64,000 nucleotides of DNA from Bremerella sp. P1 (lineage in GTDB: Bacteria > Planctomycetota > Planctomycetia > Pirellulales > Pirellulaceae), in NCBI RefSeq assembly GCF_028748185.1, contig NZ_CP118164.1, forward strand, positions 1,054,001 through 1,118,000, written 5' to 3'. Made by a program: the position numbers and the translations under genes. Under the pieces are notes generated by a model. It saw only the letters and a list, made by a program, of their open reading frames with translations. It was not told the origin of the DNA and did not search any database. Every line of letters starts with the position of its first letter. Position 1 is the stretch's first letter. Below, one piece after another: positions 33,970-41,994 of this stretch.

Positions 33970-34035
33970 GTGGCACTGCCAGGAATCCAATCGGTTCCAT
34001 TTCCTATCGTGTGCCACTGCTGCCCTCAGCAGTGC
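33970..34035. repeat. Dispersed repeat family 2, copy 2
   Basis: Nearly identical to 32758-32824 (GGTGGCACTGCCAGGAATCC, CGGTTCCATTTCCTATCGTG, CCACTGCTGCCCTCAGCAGT). Both copies are in the same orientation about 1.2 kb apart and flank the repeat D plus lipoprotein segment. Confidence 0.75.
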
Positions 34036-34097
34036 TGATACCGGAACCGCGTTCCCAGGGATCACAATGCTCACGAGATTTGAGCAAACCACCCCAT

Positions 34098-34135
34098 AAA
34101 AAAAGCCTTTCGTAAACCAACGTTACGAAAGGCTT
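34098..34135 (-). terminator. Intrinsic terminator of tRNA-Pro
   Basis: On the minus strand, a 13-bp perfect stem (AAGCCTTTCGTAA / TTACGAAAGGCTT) with a 7-nt loop is followed by a run of T, a few bases downstream of the tRNA 3' end. Confidence 0.9.
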
Positions 34136-34143
34136 AGGCAAGT

Positions 34144-34218
34144 CGGGGTAACAGGATTCGAACCTGCGACCTTTTGACCCCCAGTCAAACGCGCTAACCA
34201 GGCTGCGCTATACCCCGA
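34144..34218 (-). tRNA. tRNA-Pro (anticodon GGG)
   Basis: The minus strand folds as a complete cloverleaf: acceptor CGGGGTA / TACCCCG, D-arm with AGCCTGGTTAGCGC, anticodon stem TTTGA/TCAAA around the loop CTGGGGG (anticodon GGG), variable AAGGTC, and T-arm GCAGGTTCGAATCCTGT. The discriminator base is A. The CCA end is not encoded. tRNA genes are common integration boundaries, and this one marks the right edge of the accessory island. Confidence 0.95.
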
Positions 34219-34404
34219 GTTTTGATCCCTGCGGCGGTGCCTGTGGGGACACCGGTCGTTGGCTTCGGTTCGCATTAGCGGTGGCCGAGACCTTCAAGGG
34301 AAACTACCAATATGCCAACTCTGGCCCCGGGAAACAAGGCCTGATAGGGCACACCCAGCCGGGCTTATGGCTACTTTGGCTGACAAATGGGCCGGAATAT
34401 CGCT

Positions 34405-35163
34405 CTAGGGGGTCGAATTCCGAGAATCGCGAATTTCCCAGCTCTGCGGATTCAGCTTCGGGACGACGTTGAACTTGTCGAGCGTCGCGGCGATATCGAT
34501 GTCGTTTTCCTGGCCTAGCCGCAGGACGTTGCGGCCGCCGCGGCTTTGCTTCAGGCGGTCGGCCAGCGAGGTCGCGGTCAGGCCGGTCTTCGCCTCGAGC
34601 CAGGCATCGGCAGCGATCTGGGCCTGGTCGTTCAGTTCGATCGGCTGGGTTGCGTCTGCGGAAAGATGATCGACGATCGCACCGGCCAGCAGGACGTCTT
34701 CGCGGGTGATCTCCCCTTCGGTGCCGGCACAGACAACGAAGATCTGCTCGCAGTCGGCCAGTTGATTGCAGAGGGCTGTCAGGTTCACGAAGGCGGCGAT
34801 GAAGATTTCCTGGGCCGAGCGACAGGCCTGCATCGCCTTGGTGCCGTTGGTGGTCGTGAAAAGAATTTTCTTGCCGCGGACGGTGCTCTCGGGGTACTCT
34901 GCCGGAGAGTTCCCCAGGTCGAAGCCGTCGATCTTTTGGCCGCCTCGTTCGCCCCCCAGCAACGCGGAAGGAGTTTTGGCTCCCTCCTCTTTCGCTTGGT
35001 CAACACTTAACAAAGGGACGACACAATCGGCGTGGTGGGCGATCGCATGCGTGATGGTGGTGGTGGCTCGCAAAACGTCGATCACGACGGCCACGCCCCC
35101 AGAAAGATCCGTTTCGCCCAGCAATGCTGGCAGCAGAAAGACATCGATTCGCTTCGTTTTCAA
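34405..35163 (-). CDS. comB: 2-phosphosulfolactate phosphatase (ComB family)
   Basis: 252 aa from a TTG at 35163, chosen because GGAGGAAACC precedes it at ideal spacing and the protein then starts with the family's beta-strand (KRIDVFLLPALL); an upstream GTG would add 24 atypical residues. ComB motifs are clear: VAVVIDVLRATTTI, ALLGGERGGQKIDGFDLGNSP and KILFTTTNGTKAM. The enzyme removes phosphate from 2-phosphosulfolactate in coenzyme M/sulfolactate metabolism. Many non-methanogens including planctomycetes carry it, where the physiological role is unsettled. The product is cytoplasmic and Mg-dependent. Confidence 0.9.
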   Translation of the reverse strand: MKTKRIDVFLLPALLGETDLSGGVAVVIDVLRATTTITHAIAHHADCVVPLLSVDQAKEEGAKTPSALLGGERGGQKIDGFDLGNSPAEYPESTVRGKKILFTTTNGTKAMQACRSAQEIFIAAFVNLTALCNQLADCEQIFVVCAGTEGEITREDVLLAGAIVDHLSADATQPIELNDQAQIAADAWLEAKTGLTATSLADRLKQSRGGRNVLRLGQENDIDIAATLDKFNVVPKLNPQSWEIRDSRNSTP

Positions 35164-35269
35164 GGTTTCCTCCAGGAGACTTGCCAATTTTCCTTCGGCC
35201 GCAGCGAATCTAGTATTAGTGTAACGACACACCACGAATGAATTATGACCTGAAAGGGTTCACTGAGGA

Positions 35270-35677
35270 ATGACGGAGAACAACAACACTCACTCGATCG
35301 TTGTTGGCTATATTGCCTGGGCTTTTGGCGTGTTCGGCGCCCATCGCTTCTACTACGGCAAGCCTGTGAGCGGCGTGATCTGGATGCTGACACTGGGCGT
35401 GCTGTTTGTCGGCTGGATTGTCGACCTGTTTTTGATTCCCTCGATGGATGCCGAATGCAATGCGCGGTTCAAGGCCGGTCCGGTCGATTACACCGTCGCG
35501 TGGCTGCTGACGGTGTTCCTGGGTTACCTGGGCATCCACCGGTTCTACATGGGCAAATGGGTTACCGGCATCATCTGGCTGCTGACGGCTGGCGTGTTTG
35601 GTATCGGCTGGATCTACGACTGCCTGACGATTAACCAACAGGTCGATGAGATCAACCGCGAACTGACCGTGGCTTAG
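35270..35677 (+). CDS. Membrane protein with two TM2 domains
   Basis: 135 aa. Two consecutive TM2 units can be read: the first at about residues 10-58 ([30 protein letters not shown]) and the second at about 75-122 ([30 protein letters not shown]). Each has the paired helices and the G-x-HRFY-x-G/DxF or YD signature. The family has no firmly established function in bacteria. No signal peptide. It is divergent from comB, with about 107 nt between the starts. Confidence 0.88.
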   Translation: MTENNNTHSIVVGYIAWAFGVFGAHRFYYGKPVSGVIWMLTLGVLFVGWIVDLFLIPSMDAECNARFKAGPVDYTVAWLLTVFLGYLGIHRFYMGKWVTGIIWLLTAGVFGIGWIYDCLTINQQVDEINRELTVA

Positions 35678-35693
35678 TCCACCAAGAAAGAAA

Positions 35694-35723
35694 GCCGGCG
35701 AGAAGCGTGTGCTACTCGCCGGC
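35694..35723. terminator. Bidirectional hairpin terminator
   Basis: A 9-bp GC-rich perfect stem (GCCGGCGAG / CTCGCCGGC) with a 12-nt loop sits between the converging TM2 and cupin-like genes. A-rich on one side and TTCTTTAAG on the other are consistent with two-way termination. Confidence 0.5.
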
Positions 35724-35752
35724 GATCGATATTCTTTAAGCCTTGCTGAAAC

Positions 35753-36685
35753 CTACTTCGCCAGCTCTTGAATCTTGGCGGGGCTGCTTGGGTCGAGCTC
35801 GAACGTCACCGGGTAGTGGTAACCGTCTGCCTTTTCCGGGAACAGCTTCTGCCAGGCACGCACGATCGAATAAGCGGCAACCTTCGCGCGGTAGCCAAGT
35901 CCTTCCGTCTCTTGCGAAAGTGTCTGGTAGCCAAACTTGTGTCGCAGGAAACGATTCGCGCGGAACAGCTTGATACGGCGGCGAGCCTTCGGCGTGAGGT
36001 GCTCGGTCGTCAGCGAAACGTTCAGCCCTTCCAGGTTACTCACGCGATGCGGCGTGTTCTGCGGCCAGGTAATCATCTGCCCAGGCTGCAGGTCGACGAC
36101 CATCGCTTCCTTGTCAAACTCCGGCTTGTAGTCGAGTTCTTCATTGCACACGCCGCAGATGACGTCTTCGACCTTCTTCTGTGTGACGTAGCGCTCGTTG
36201 CGCGGTGGATAGGCGAACACACGCTTGACGCCCCGCAGGTGCCATAGCATGTTGCACGGAATGTCCAGGTGATAGTAAACCAGTGCACTTGGCGAACTGA
36301 CCAGCAGGTTGGCTGAACGCTCGAGCGCGTAGAAGCCAGGCGCCTTCGCTTCGACTTCGTTGTAGATGTTGTTGATCAGCTGACGGAAGTCGTCGTGGTG
36401 CTGGGCCATGTTACGGACGTTCAGCCACAAGCGGCCGGCCTTGGTGGCTTCCAATAGCTGCTCGCCAGAAAGCTTCGAGGCATCCCCTTCTTGCCACTGG
36501 TTCGACTTCTCGTCGGTCCCCATCGTGTGGACATTCAAGTAGTCACGCGGATGAGTGTCCAGAATGCGGACAAGTTGTTCGTCACTGAACAGGCCGCTTT
36601 CCAGCAGATTGTGCTGGACCGTCAGCGGGGTTTCTTCCAACTGCTGATTCGTAAAGGTGCAGTCGACCAGGTTTGTTGCGACCAT
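35753..36685 (-). CDS. JmjC/cupin-8-like protein
   Basis: 310 aa from the ATG at 36685; the open frame extends 55 codons further, but those residues look like untranslated leader. A JmjC-type iron site is suggested by SSPSALVYYHLDIPCNMLWHLRGVK (H-x-D at YHLD, near residue 136 of the trimmed protein) and the later His in ITWPQNTPHRVSNLEGLNVSL. In between is a CGVCNEEL pair of cysteines. Cupin-8 enzymes are Fe(II)/2-oxoglutarate hydroxylases of proteins or small molecules, so a hydroxylase is the best guess. The C-terminal 90 residues are basic and helical (KARRRIKLFRANRFLRHKFGY). It is a monocistronic gene. Confidence 0.78.
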   Translation of the reverse strand: MVATNLVDCTFTNQQLEETPLTVQHNLLESGLFSDEQLVRILDTHPRDYLNVHTMGTDEKSNQWQEGDASKLSGEQLLEATKAGRLWLNVRNMAQHHDDFRQLINNIYNEVEAKAPGFYALERSANLLVSSPSALVYYHLDIPCNMLWHLRGVKRVFAYPPRNERYVTQKKVEDVICGVCNEELDYKPEFDKEAMVVDLQPGQMITWPQNTPHRVSNLEGLNVSLTTEHLTPKARRRIKLFRANRFLRHKFGYQTLSQETEGLGYRAKVAAYSIVRAWQKLFPEKADGYHYPVTFELDPSSPAKIQELAK

Positions 36686-37000
36686 AATCGGGGGCTCTCG
36701 CGCGATACGTTTGAAAAAGTGCGTGTTATCCGCCTGTTTATGAAGTCTAGGTGCTGCCCAGGCGGCAAGTCCCCCACGCCTATCCTCTTTCCCCAATCCA
36801 CCACAAACGGTGGCTGGCCTGATTGATTTATTCGGTTTAACCGTTACCAATGGAATAAGCGTCCCTTGCGCGGCTGATTGTCACCATGCGGGGGATGCGT
36901 TATTCTGTCGGCAAGTCAGACGGTTCCTACCGAGCCGACTATCTGACGGTCGCATTCGCCCGTAACGACACCACATGAAATAAGTTGAGGATCCCAACTA

Positions 37001-37606
37001 ATGGCTTACACACTTCCCGATCTGCCGTACGCGTACGATGCCCTGGAACCACACATCGATGCCCGCACGATGGAAATCCATCACACCAAGCATCACGCTG
37101 CTTACATTGCCAAGGTGAACGCTGCGATCGAAGGCACCGACCTGGAAGCCAAGTCGATTGAGGACCTCGTCACCGATATCAACTCGGTTCCCGAGAACAT
37201 CCGCGGTGCCGTCCGCAACAATGGTGGTGGTCACGCCAACCACTCCCTCTTCTGGACCATCATGAAGCCAGGCGGTGGCAGCCCCTCGGGCGACCTGGCC
37301 GCTGCGATCGACAGCGAACTGGGTGGCTTCGACAAGTTCAAGGAAGACTTCAGCACCGCGGCCGCTACCCGCTTCGGTTCCGGTTGGGCCTGGCTGGTCG
37401 TCTCGGGCGGTAAGCTCGAAGTGATGAGCACCCCGAACCAGGACTCGCCGCTGATGGAAGGCAAGACCCCGATCCTGGGTCTGGACGTCTGGGAACACGC
37501 TTACTACCTGAACTACCAGAACAAGCGTCCCGACTACATCGCCGCGTTCTTCAACGTGATCAACTGGGATGAAGTTGCTTCCCGTTACGCCGCTGCCAAG
37601 GGTTAA
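37001..37606 (+). CDS. sodA: Superoxide dismutase (Mn/Fe family)
   Basis: 201 aa, normal for the family, without a signal peptide. Metal ligands are in the expected places: His in [13 protein letters not shown] (about residue 27), His in [11 protein letters not shown] (about 80), Asp and His in [20 protein letters not shown] (about 163 and 167). [11 protein letters not shown] and the Gly at the second-sphere position favour Mn rather than Fe, though cambialistic use cannot be excluded by eye. It detoxifies superoxide in the cytoplasm. A strong terminator follows. Confidence 0.95.
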   Translation: MAYTLPDLPYAYDALEPHIDARTMEIHHTKHHAAYIAKVNAAIEGTDLEAKSIEDLVTDINSVPENIRGAVRNNGGGHANHSLFWTIMKPGGGSPSGDLAAAIDSELGGFDKFKEDFSTAAATRFGSGWAWLVVSGGKLEVMSTPNQDSPLMEGKTPILGLDVWEHAYYLNYQNKRPDYIAAFFNVINWDEVASRYAAAKG

Positions 37607-37683
37607 TTAACGAGTTACCTGGCATCCAACCCTCGTCCTTGGCTTTGCGAAGGGACGCGGCGTTGATAGCATCGCAATCAATG

Positions 37684-37718
37684 AAGGCCTGATTCCTCAG
37701 TGAATCAGGCCTTTTTTT
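37684..37718 (+). terminator. Intrinsic terminator of sodA
   Basis: A perfect stem AGGCCTGATTC / GAATCAGGCCT with a short loop, followed by seven T. Confidence 0.93.
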
Positions 37719-38036
37719 ATGGGTGAGAGCTATTTCTGCGAGGGAATGACATTGACCTCACTCACGCGCGAAACTACGATCCGCCACGATTTCCTCGGGC
37801 CGGCGTCAAACTGGGTCGGGTTTTCTGAAAATTCGTATCGGAATGGCTGAAGGCTTTTTGCGCAACTTCCGATCTCAATCTAATGGTAGGGTATCTGGGA
37901 TATCCACCGAAGCATTCCCCATGAATGCAAACCGGTGATATCACCGGCACCAAAATTGAAACATAACCGAATGAGTTGGCACGCGAAAAAGGATTTTTCG
38001 CTAACCTTCTCGTGCACATCCGAAGGCAGGGACGCC
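37719..38036. other. Gene-free stretch upstream of the Ser/Thr-rich lipoprotein
   Basis: About 320 bases with the promoter region of the lipoprotein gene. A short palindrome (CCGGTGATATCACCGG) occurs at 37931-37946, about 90 nt before the start codon, and could be an operator. No gene is supported. Confidence 0.4.
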
Positions 38037-39017
38037 ATGCGAATGCACACCAAACATTGGTCGCTACTGTTCGCCGTAGCCGTTACCGTCACTTCCGTCG
38101 CTTCGACGGGGTGCAAGTCGATGCCCGGCTATAACTACATGGCCAGTTGGGGTGCTCCTCAAAAAGCATCGGCGGGTGCTTCGGAAGCTCCGAAGTACGC
38201 TGCGGCTCCTTCTTCAACTTCGACTCCTGTACCATCCAGCGCTCAGTTGGCTGGTCGTCAGTCGGTCACACCAAACTACTTAGCTGGGGCTACCCCATCG
38301 GCCAGCCCTTACGCTTACCAGCAGCAGCACGCTGCTCAAACCGCTCAGGCAACGCCGACCTCCACGGGATCGATGCAGCCACAACGCGGTTTCTATGCTG
38401 CGTCGCCTGGCGGAACGACTGCTCCAACCGCTGGTGCAACTCCGCAAGCTGGTTACGGTGCTTACAACCCAACTGCTCAGGGTGGTAGCTACGGTACTTC
38501 GCCGGCAGCCTACACGGCCAACGCCAACACCACCTCGACCTACAGTGGCACGGCTCCAGCCGGTTACTCGGCTCCGCCAGCTTCGTACACGCAACAGCAG
38601 CCAAGCGGTTCGCAGTACGGTGGTTCGTCGTACACCGGTGGCACGACTCCAAGCACGACCACCTACCCAAGCACGACCAGCCCAAGTGGTTCGGCCTATC
38701 CTTCGACGTCGACTCCAACGGGTAGCTATCCGTCGACCTCGACGCCACAGTCGAGCTACCCTTCGACCAGCAACTACCAGTCGAACACGTCGTATCCTTC
38801 GACCAGCAGCTACTCGAGCACCGCGGCTCCAAACCCAAATGATTACCAGGCCATGAGCAGCCCGGCTTATCAAACGGCTTCGACCGCTGGTACCGACTCG
38901 CACTACCGCCCAGGCGGAACGGCCGACTACAGCGGAAGCACGACCACCAGTGGCACGACTTCCCGTTACGGTAGCACCGAAACGAGCTACCCAACCACGT
39001 CGACCTACACTCGCTAA
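38037..39017 (+). CDS. Ser/Thr/Pro-rich repetitive lipoprotein
   Basis: 326 aa from the ATG at 38037 (GAAGGCAGG upstream); the open frame begins earlier but without a signal peptide. The lipobox is VASTGC. After a short segment the whole mature protein is Ser/Thr/Gly/Tyr-rich low complexity, with repeats centred on SYPSTS or YPSTSTP between about residues 205 and 275. It is likely an extended, surface-anchored stalk or adhesive protein, perhaps O-glycosylated. The codons of the repeat are varied, so it is not a recent tandem expansion. Confidence 0.75.
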   Translation: MRMHTKHWSLLFAVAVTVTSVASTGCKSMPGYNYMASWGAPQKASAGASEAPKYAAAPSSTSTPVPSSAQLAGRQSVTPNYLAGATPSASPYAYQQQHAAQTAQATPTSTGSMQPQRGFYAASPGGTTAPTAGATPQAGYGAYNPTAQGGSYGTSPAAYTANANTTSTYSGTAPAGYSAPPASYTQQQPSGSQYGGSSYTGGTTPSTTTYPSTTSPSGSAYPSTSTPTGSYPSTSTPQSSYPSTSNYQSNTSYPSTSSYSSTAAPNPNDYQAMSSPAYQTASTAGTDSHYRPGGTADYSGSTTTSGTTSRYGSTETSYPTTSTYTR

Positions 39018-39044
39018 TCGCGAGCCAGATCGAACAACAACCGC

Positions 39045-39080
39045 TAGGGGGAGCATGCTGGTTTGCTCCCCCTATTTTTA
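39045..39080 (+). terminator. Intrinsic terminator after the lipoprotein gene
   Basis: Stem AGGGGGAGCA / TGCTCCCCCT with an 8-nt loop, followed by ATTTTTA. Confidence 0.88.
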
Positions 39081-39125
39081 TGCGCGGTCCGTAGCACGCC
39101 GCCTCTTCCCGCAACAACAACATAT

Positions 39126-39170
39126 CTTGTCCCCTCGCCCCTTCGGGGAGAGGGCTAGGGTGAGGGGCGA
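39126..39170. repeat. Dispersed repeat family 3 (GGGAGAGGGCTAGGGTGAGG type), copy 1
   Basis: Contains GTCCCCTCGCCCCTTCGGGG and GAGAGGGCTAGGGTGAGGGG. The front half forms a palindrome (CCCCTCGCCCC / GGGG..GAGGG). The same right half occurs at 41228-41254, after an IS element, and a reversed copy is near 41341. Confidence 0.65.
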
Positions 39171-39219
39171 AGCTGGTACTCGCTCTTGAATTCTGAAAGA
39201 GAAGACCAACCGCAGATAA

Positions 39220-39287
39220 GTAGGGCCCGCGTGTCGCGTGTCGCGAAGCGGGTACCAGGGTGCCGACCCGCGACACGCGGTCCCTAC
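39220..39287. repeat. Long inverted repeat (MITE-like palindrome)
   Basis: A 19-base arm (GTAGGGCCCGCGTGTCGCG at 39220-39238) is matched with one mismatch by its complement at 39269-39287 (CGCGACACGCGGTCCCTAC). The 30-base spacer contains GCGGGTACCAGGGTGCCGA. It looks like a short, non-autonomous palindromic element. Nothing is encoded. Confidence 0.65.
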
Positions 39288-39389
39288 AGAAATCTTCCAG
39301 GCGCACTATCCTACTGAAGCGTCCTGCCTGTAAATTACACGTACATCCATCGAAGCACTCTCGCTTCCCCTGTTGCCAATCCCAACCTC

Positions 39390-39486
39390 GGTGTGCCACT
39401 GTCCTCTGGCCAGTGCTCTTACAGCCAATCGGGATGGCTCACCATGTTCTCACTTCGCACTGCCGAGGGCGGCAGTGGCACACGAT
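39390..39486. repeat. Repeat related to families 1 and 2
   Basis: Carries GTGTGCCACTGTCCTCTGGC at one end and CGAGGGCGGCAGTGGCACAC at the other, forming an imperfect inverted pair of GTGTGCCACTG. It resembles the end blocks of the two dispersed repeat families at 26-34 kb but has a different centre. Confidence 0.5.
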
Positions 39487-39507
39487 TCATCAACACACAG
39501 AAGCATC

Positions 39508-40233
39508 ATGTCCCATCACCACGCAGCACAACCGGAAAAACACGGAGCTGGCTCAAAAGGCCATGCTCCGCAGGTTGCCGTGCGCGATGGGAACCGGCTG
39601 CTGTGTCCCTGCTGCGGGGAAGTGTTGCTGGTCCTGCCGGAGAAACCTGCTTCCTACGGTGCCAGCTGCCAGGCCGTCGCTATCGATCCGGAGATCGCGG
39701 CACACGAGTTCCCCGCCGACCCGCCTCCGCCGATTCCTAATCGGCGAACCACCAGGCTTCGGCCGGAGTCGCTCGATCCGCGAGAACCACGCGAGAGAGA
39801 CGAAGCCACGCGGGCTCGCGAACGCGAACTTTATCGCTCCAAGCGGCCGTTACGAGAACCGCTCACCTATGAGGCTGCCCGACTGTTCGCGTACACGTTC
39901 TATCGCCTGCAGGCCCTCAATCGGCAACTGCACCGCGAGATCTGCGAGAAGCAGGAAGAGATCGACCAGTTGCAGCGGGAACTGGATGGCCTGAAGGAAA
40001 CGTCTTCGCCCGAAGAAGGTTCGCCCAGCAAGACACTGCAGAAGGTGGTTGCTCATCGAGAGACCAAGCAGGCCATCACGCCACGGCGACGAGAACGCGT
40101 TCGCCACGCGCTTCAAAGACACGCCCAAGCAGACTTGGGCGTGGCACCCGGACGAGTTCACGAAGCGAGCATGAGCATCGCGGTCGAGAAGACAAAGGAA
40201 ACGAGTGAAGCCCATGAACGCGGGCCGCCTTAA
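39508..40233 (+). CDS. Hypothetical protein with CxxC and coiled coil
   Basis: 241 aa from the ATG at 39508 (MSHHHAAQPEKH). An N-terminal C-P-C-C segment (NRLLCPCCGEVLLVLPEKPAS) looks like a partial zinc ribbon. A Pro/Arg-rich linker follows, then a helix and a coiled coil (LNRQLHREICEKQEEIDQLQRELDGL, read in two pieces: about residues 145-175). The last about 40 codons are laid over a palindromic repeat (40120-40143), so the native C-terminus may have been changed by repeat insertion. No family recognised. It is not certain that the gene is expressed. Confidence 0.5.
   Translation: MSHHHAAQPEKHGAGSKGHAPQVAVRDGNRLLCPCCGEVLLVLPEKPASYGASCQAVAIDPEIAAHEFPADPPPPIPNRRTTRLRPESLDPREPRERDEATRARERELYRSKRPLREPLTYEAARLFAYTFYRLQALNRQLHREICEKQEEIDQLQRELDGLKETSSPEEGSPSKTLQKVVAHRETKQAITPRRRERVRHALQRHAQADLGVAPGRVHEASMSIAVEKTKETSEAHERGPP
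40120..40143. repeat. Palindromic repeat inside the end of a reading frame
   Basis: A perfect 10-bp stem (CACGCCCAAG / CTTGGGCGTG) with loop CAGA. A second copy in the opposite sense with one substitution (CACGTCCAAG, TCTG, CTTGGGCGTG) is at 41407-41430, on the far side of the IS element. Confidence 0.6.
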
Positions 40234-40257
40234 AGAATCCTGTCCCCTCTCCCTCGC

Positions 40258-41227
40258 ACAACATTATTCACCAGCTAGCGGTGGAGGATGAAGGTTGAGG
40301 AGCATGTACATGGCATGGATCAGAAGTTTGGCTTGAACCCACTCGCGGACGCGGTGTATTCGTCGAGCCCAGTTGGGTAGTGGTTCGAGGCCTCCGGCGT
40401 GATTGCCAAGCCAGGCGAATCTTCGTTCGACCTGGTTCCGGAACCGTATTAGGGCGCGACCGAACTCCTGCTCTAGTAGGGCGAAACAGCGAATTCGTCC
40501 TGGGCTGTGGCGGCAATGCCCCAAGCCTTTTCCTGGTCGCAGTTTTTCGGCCACCAGTTGATAACCGGCTTCCATCGCCGCGTCGTGGAGCTGGTTGCTG
40601 TCGTATCCACGATCAGCCACTAGATAGCCTCCGCCTCTCCCTAGGATCGGGAGAAGCCGAACTGCAACCGGCGTTTCGGCCACGTTGAGCGGTTCGACAT
40701 CCCAGGCCAGCGGCATGCTGCTCGAGCCGTAGATCGCGTGGACCTTGTAGCCCTTGCCGTAGCCGCGTCGTGCGCGGCCCCAACGGGCATCGGGATCCTT
40801 GCTGCAATGACTCACCATTTGCGGCTTGCCATCAACGAGCATGACAAAACCGAAATCGTCCACCGCGATCATGCACCGTTCCATTTGAGCGAGCAGTGCC
40901 TGAACTTCCGTGGTTGGCAAGCGTCGGCTCATCGTCGGTTGAGACGGTAATTTCCGAGGCCTGAGATCGTCAGGCCAGTTGCCCGGCTCGCATGCCCAGC
41001 AGGTTGGTCGATCGTGAATAACCGCCCACAAGTAGACGCTCACGATCTCCCAATCGAAAAAACTTTGTCATCGCCCACCAGGGATTGGCGTCGCACTGGC
41101 GAGCCAATTTGTATAATGCAATCCAGAGTTCACGTTCCATGGCTTGGCTCCCAATTTGGGAATTCGTACACAACTACCTAGCCTAGTACGTGAACTCCTT
41201 TTATTGCTAGCTGGTGAATAATGTTGT
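40258..41227 (-). mobile_element. IS5-type insertion sequence, 970 bp
   Basis: Perfect 22-bp terminal inverted repeats: ACAACATTATTCACCAGCTA-GC at 40258-40279 and its complement at 41206-41227. The element contains one transposase split over two frames. The flanks read ..CCCTCGC and CGCAGGG.., giving a 3-bp direct repeat CGC. Removing the element and one CGC restores the palindrome CCCTCTCCCTCGCAGGGAGAGGG of repeat family 3, so the IS entered the centre of that palindrome. Confidence 0.9.
40264..41140 (-). pseudogene. IS5-family transposase requiring a +1 frameshift
   Basis: The N-terminal part (MERELWIALYKLARQCD, from the ATG at 41140) and the main part (VSVYLWAVIHDRPTCWACEP onward) are in different frames. 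The join lies at a run of six T followed by C near 41065; skipping one T gives KFFDWEIVSVYLW, which is the normal family sequence. DDE residues are visible: AVDDFGFVMLVDG, YLVADRGYDSNQLHD and RNQVERRFAWLGN. The total after correction is about 290 aa, usual for IS5-like enzymes. The slip may be a programmed frameshift, known for some IS5 groups, or an inactivating insertion; the sequence alone cannot decide. Confidence 0.85.
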
Positions 41228-41498
41228 CGCAGGGAGAGGGCTAGGGTGAGGGTTTCCTGAGCGACCTTGACCCAACATCGCAAGACAAAGCTTCCGCAAC
41301 GGTCGGAACACAGTTCACGCATGCGCCGCCAACAAGCGAACTGCCCCTCTCCCCATAGGGGCGAGGGGACAGGAGCGCGCGTGCGCATTCACTCCTCGAC
41401 GGGTGCCACGTCCAAGTCTGCTTGGGCGTGCCATCGTCCGTTGCGCGCGCACCTTGATCGTTGGTGATCGCGGAAGCGAAGTGTCCGAGAAACGGGGC
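41228..41498. repeat. Repeat-rich flank of the IS element
   Basis: It begins with the right half of repeat family 3 (GGGAGAGGGCTAGGGTGAGG), then carries a reversed copy (CCCCTCTCCCCATAGGGGCG at about 41343) and the second copy of the palindromic repeat (41407-41430). No gene is supported. Confidence 0.55.
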
Positions 41499-41726
41499 TT
41501 AGCGCCCCGTTGGACAGAAATTTTGACTGACGATGCGAGACAACATGCCTTGCACTTTCAGGTTCGTCATCTTCTTTTCGGCGGAAGTCCGGTCGGCGAA
41601 CGTGCCAACGCGTCTCCAGGCATGTTCCGTCGCATCAAAGACATCGACGAAAACCTGCCTCGCCATTCCCCCCGGGGCGCTCACGGAAATCCATTTTCCC
41701 GCCGAGCTTTGTGTGGATTGATTCAT
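41499..41726 (-). CDS. Small hypothetical protein
   Basis: 75 aa, with GGGAGATTG seven bases before the ATG. Soluble, basic and probably one beta-alpha unit (KWISVSAPGGMARQVFVDVF, ATEHAWRRVGTFADR, SAEKKMTNLKVQGML). The Ala-Glu-Lys-Lys helix after a GTFxxR turn resembles small DNA-binding or SPOR-like folds, but no family is certain. The 5' region lies in normal chromosomal sequence beyond the repeats. Confidence 0.6.
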   Translation of the reverse strand: MNQSTQSSAGKWISVSAPGGMARQVFVDVFDATEHAWRRVGTFADRTSAEKKMTNLKVQGMLSRIVSQNFCPTGR

Positions 41727-41994
41727 GGCTCAATCTCCCAAGAAATTAGAAGCGGTTCTTATTTCATCGAACCATTTCGAGCCGATTGATTACCCAATTT
41801 CCAGGTTTTCGGCGGCAAGACAGGAAATTGAGGCCATCTAGCGTATCTGGCCGTCATCGCTCGGCCCCAGATGCCGAGCGAAAGAGAGATTGTTTAAGAG
41901 GGTTCGAGGGCGTTTGAGCAGTGAACGCCCTGCGGAAGCGCGAAAATAAGCGGAGAATCCTTGCCATCACTCCGCCGGGGAGGTTGGCCTGTGA

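Noticed and set aside
35164-35235. GTG start of comB 24 codons upstream
   Set aside because: The TTG at 35163 has an ideal GGAGG and gives the normal family N-terminus; the longer form adds atypical residues.
40264-41043. The 259-codon frame as a complete transposase
   Set aside because: Its first residues lack the family's N-terminal segment, which is found in another frame just upstream; the gene is split by a frame change.
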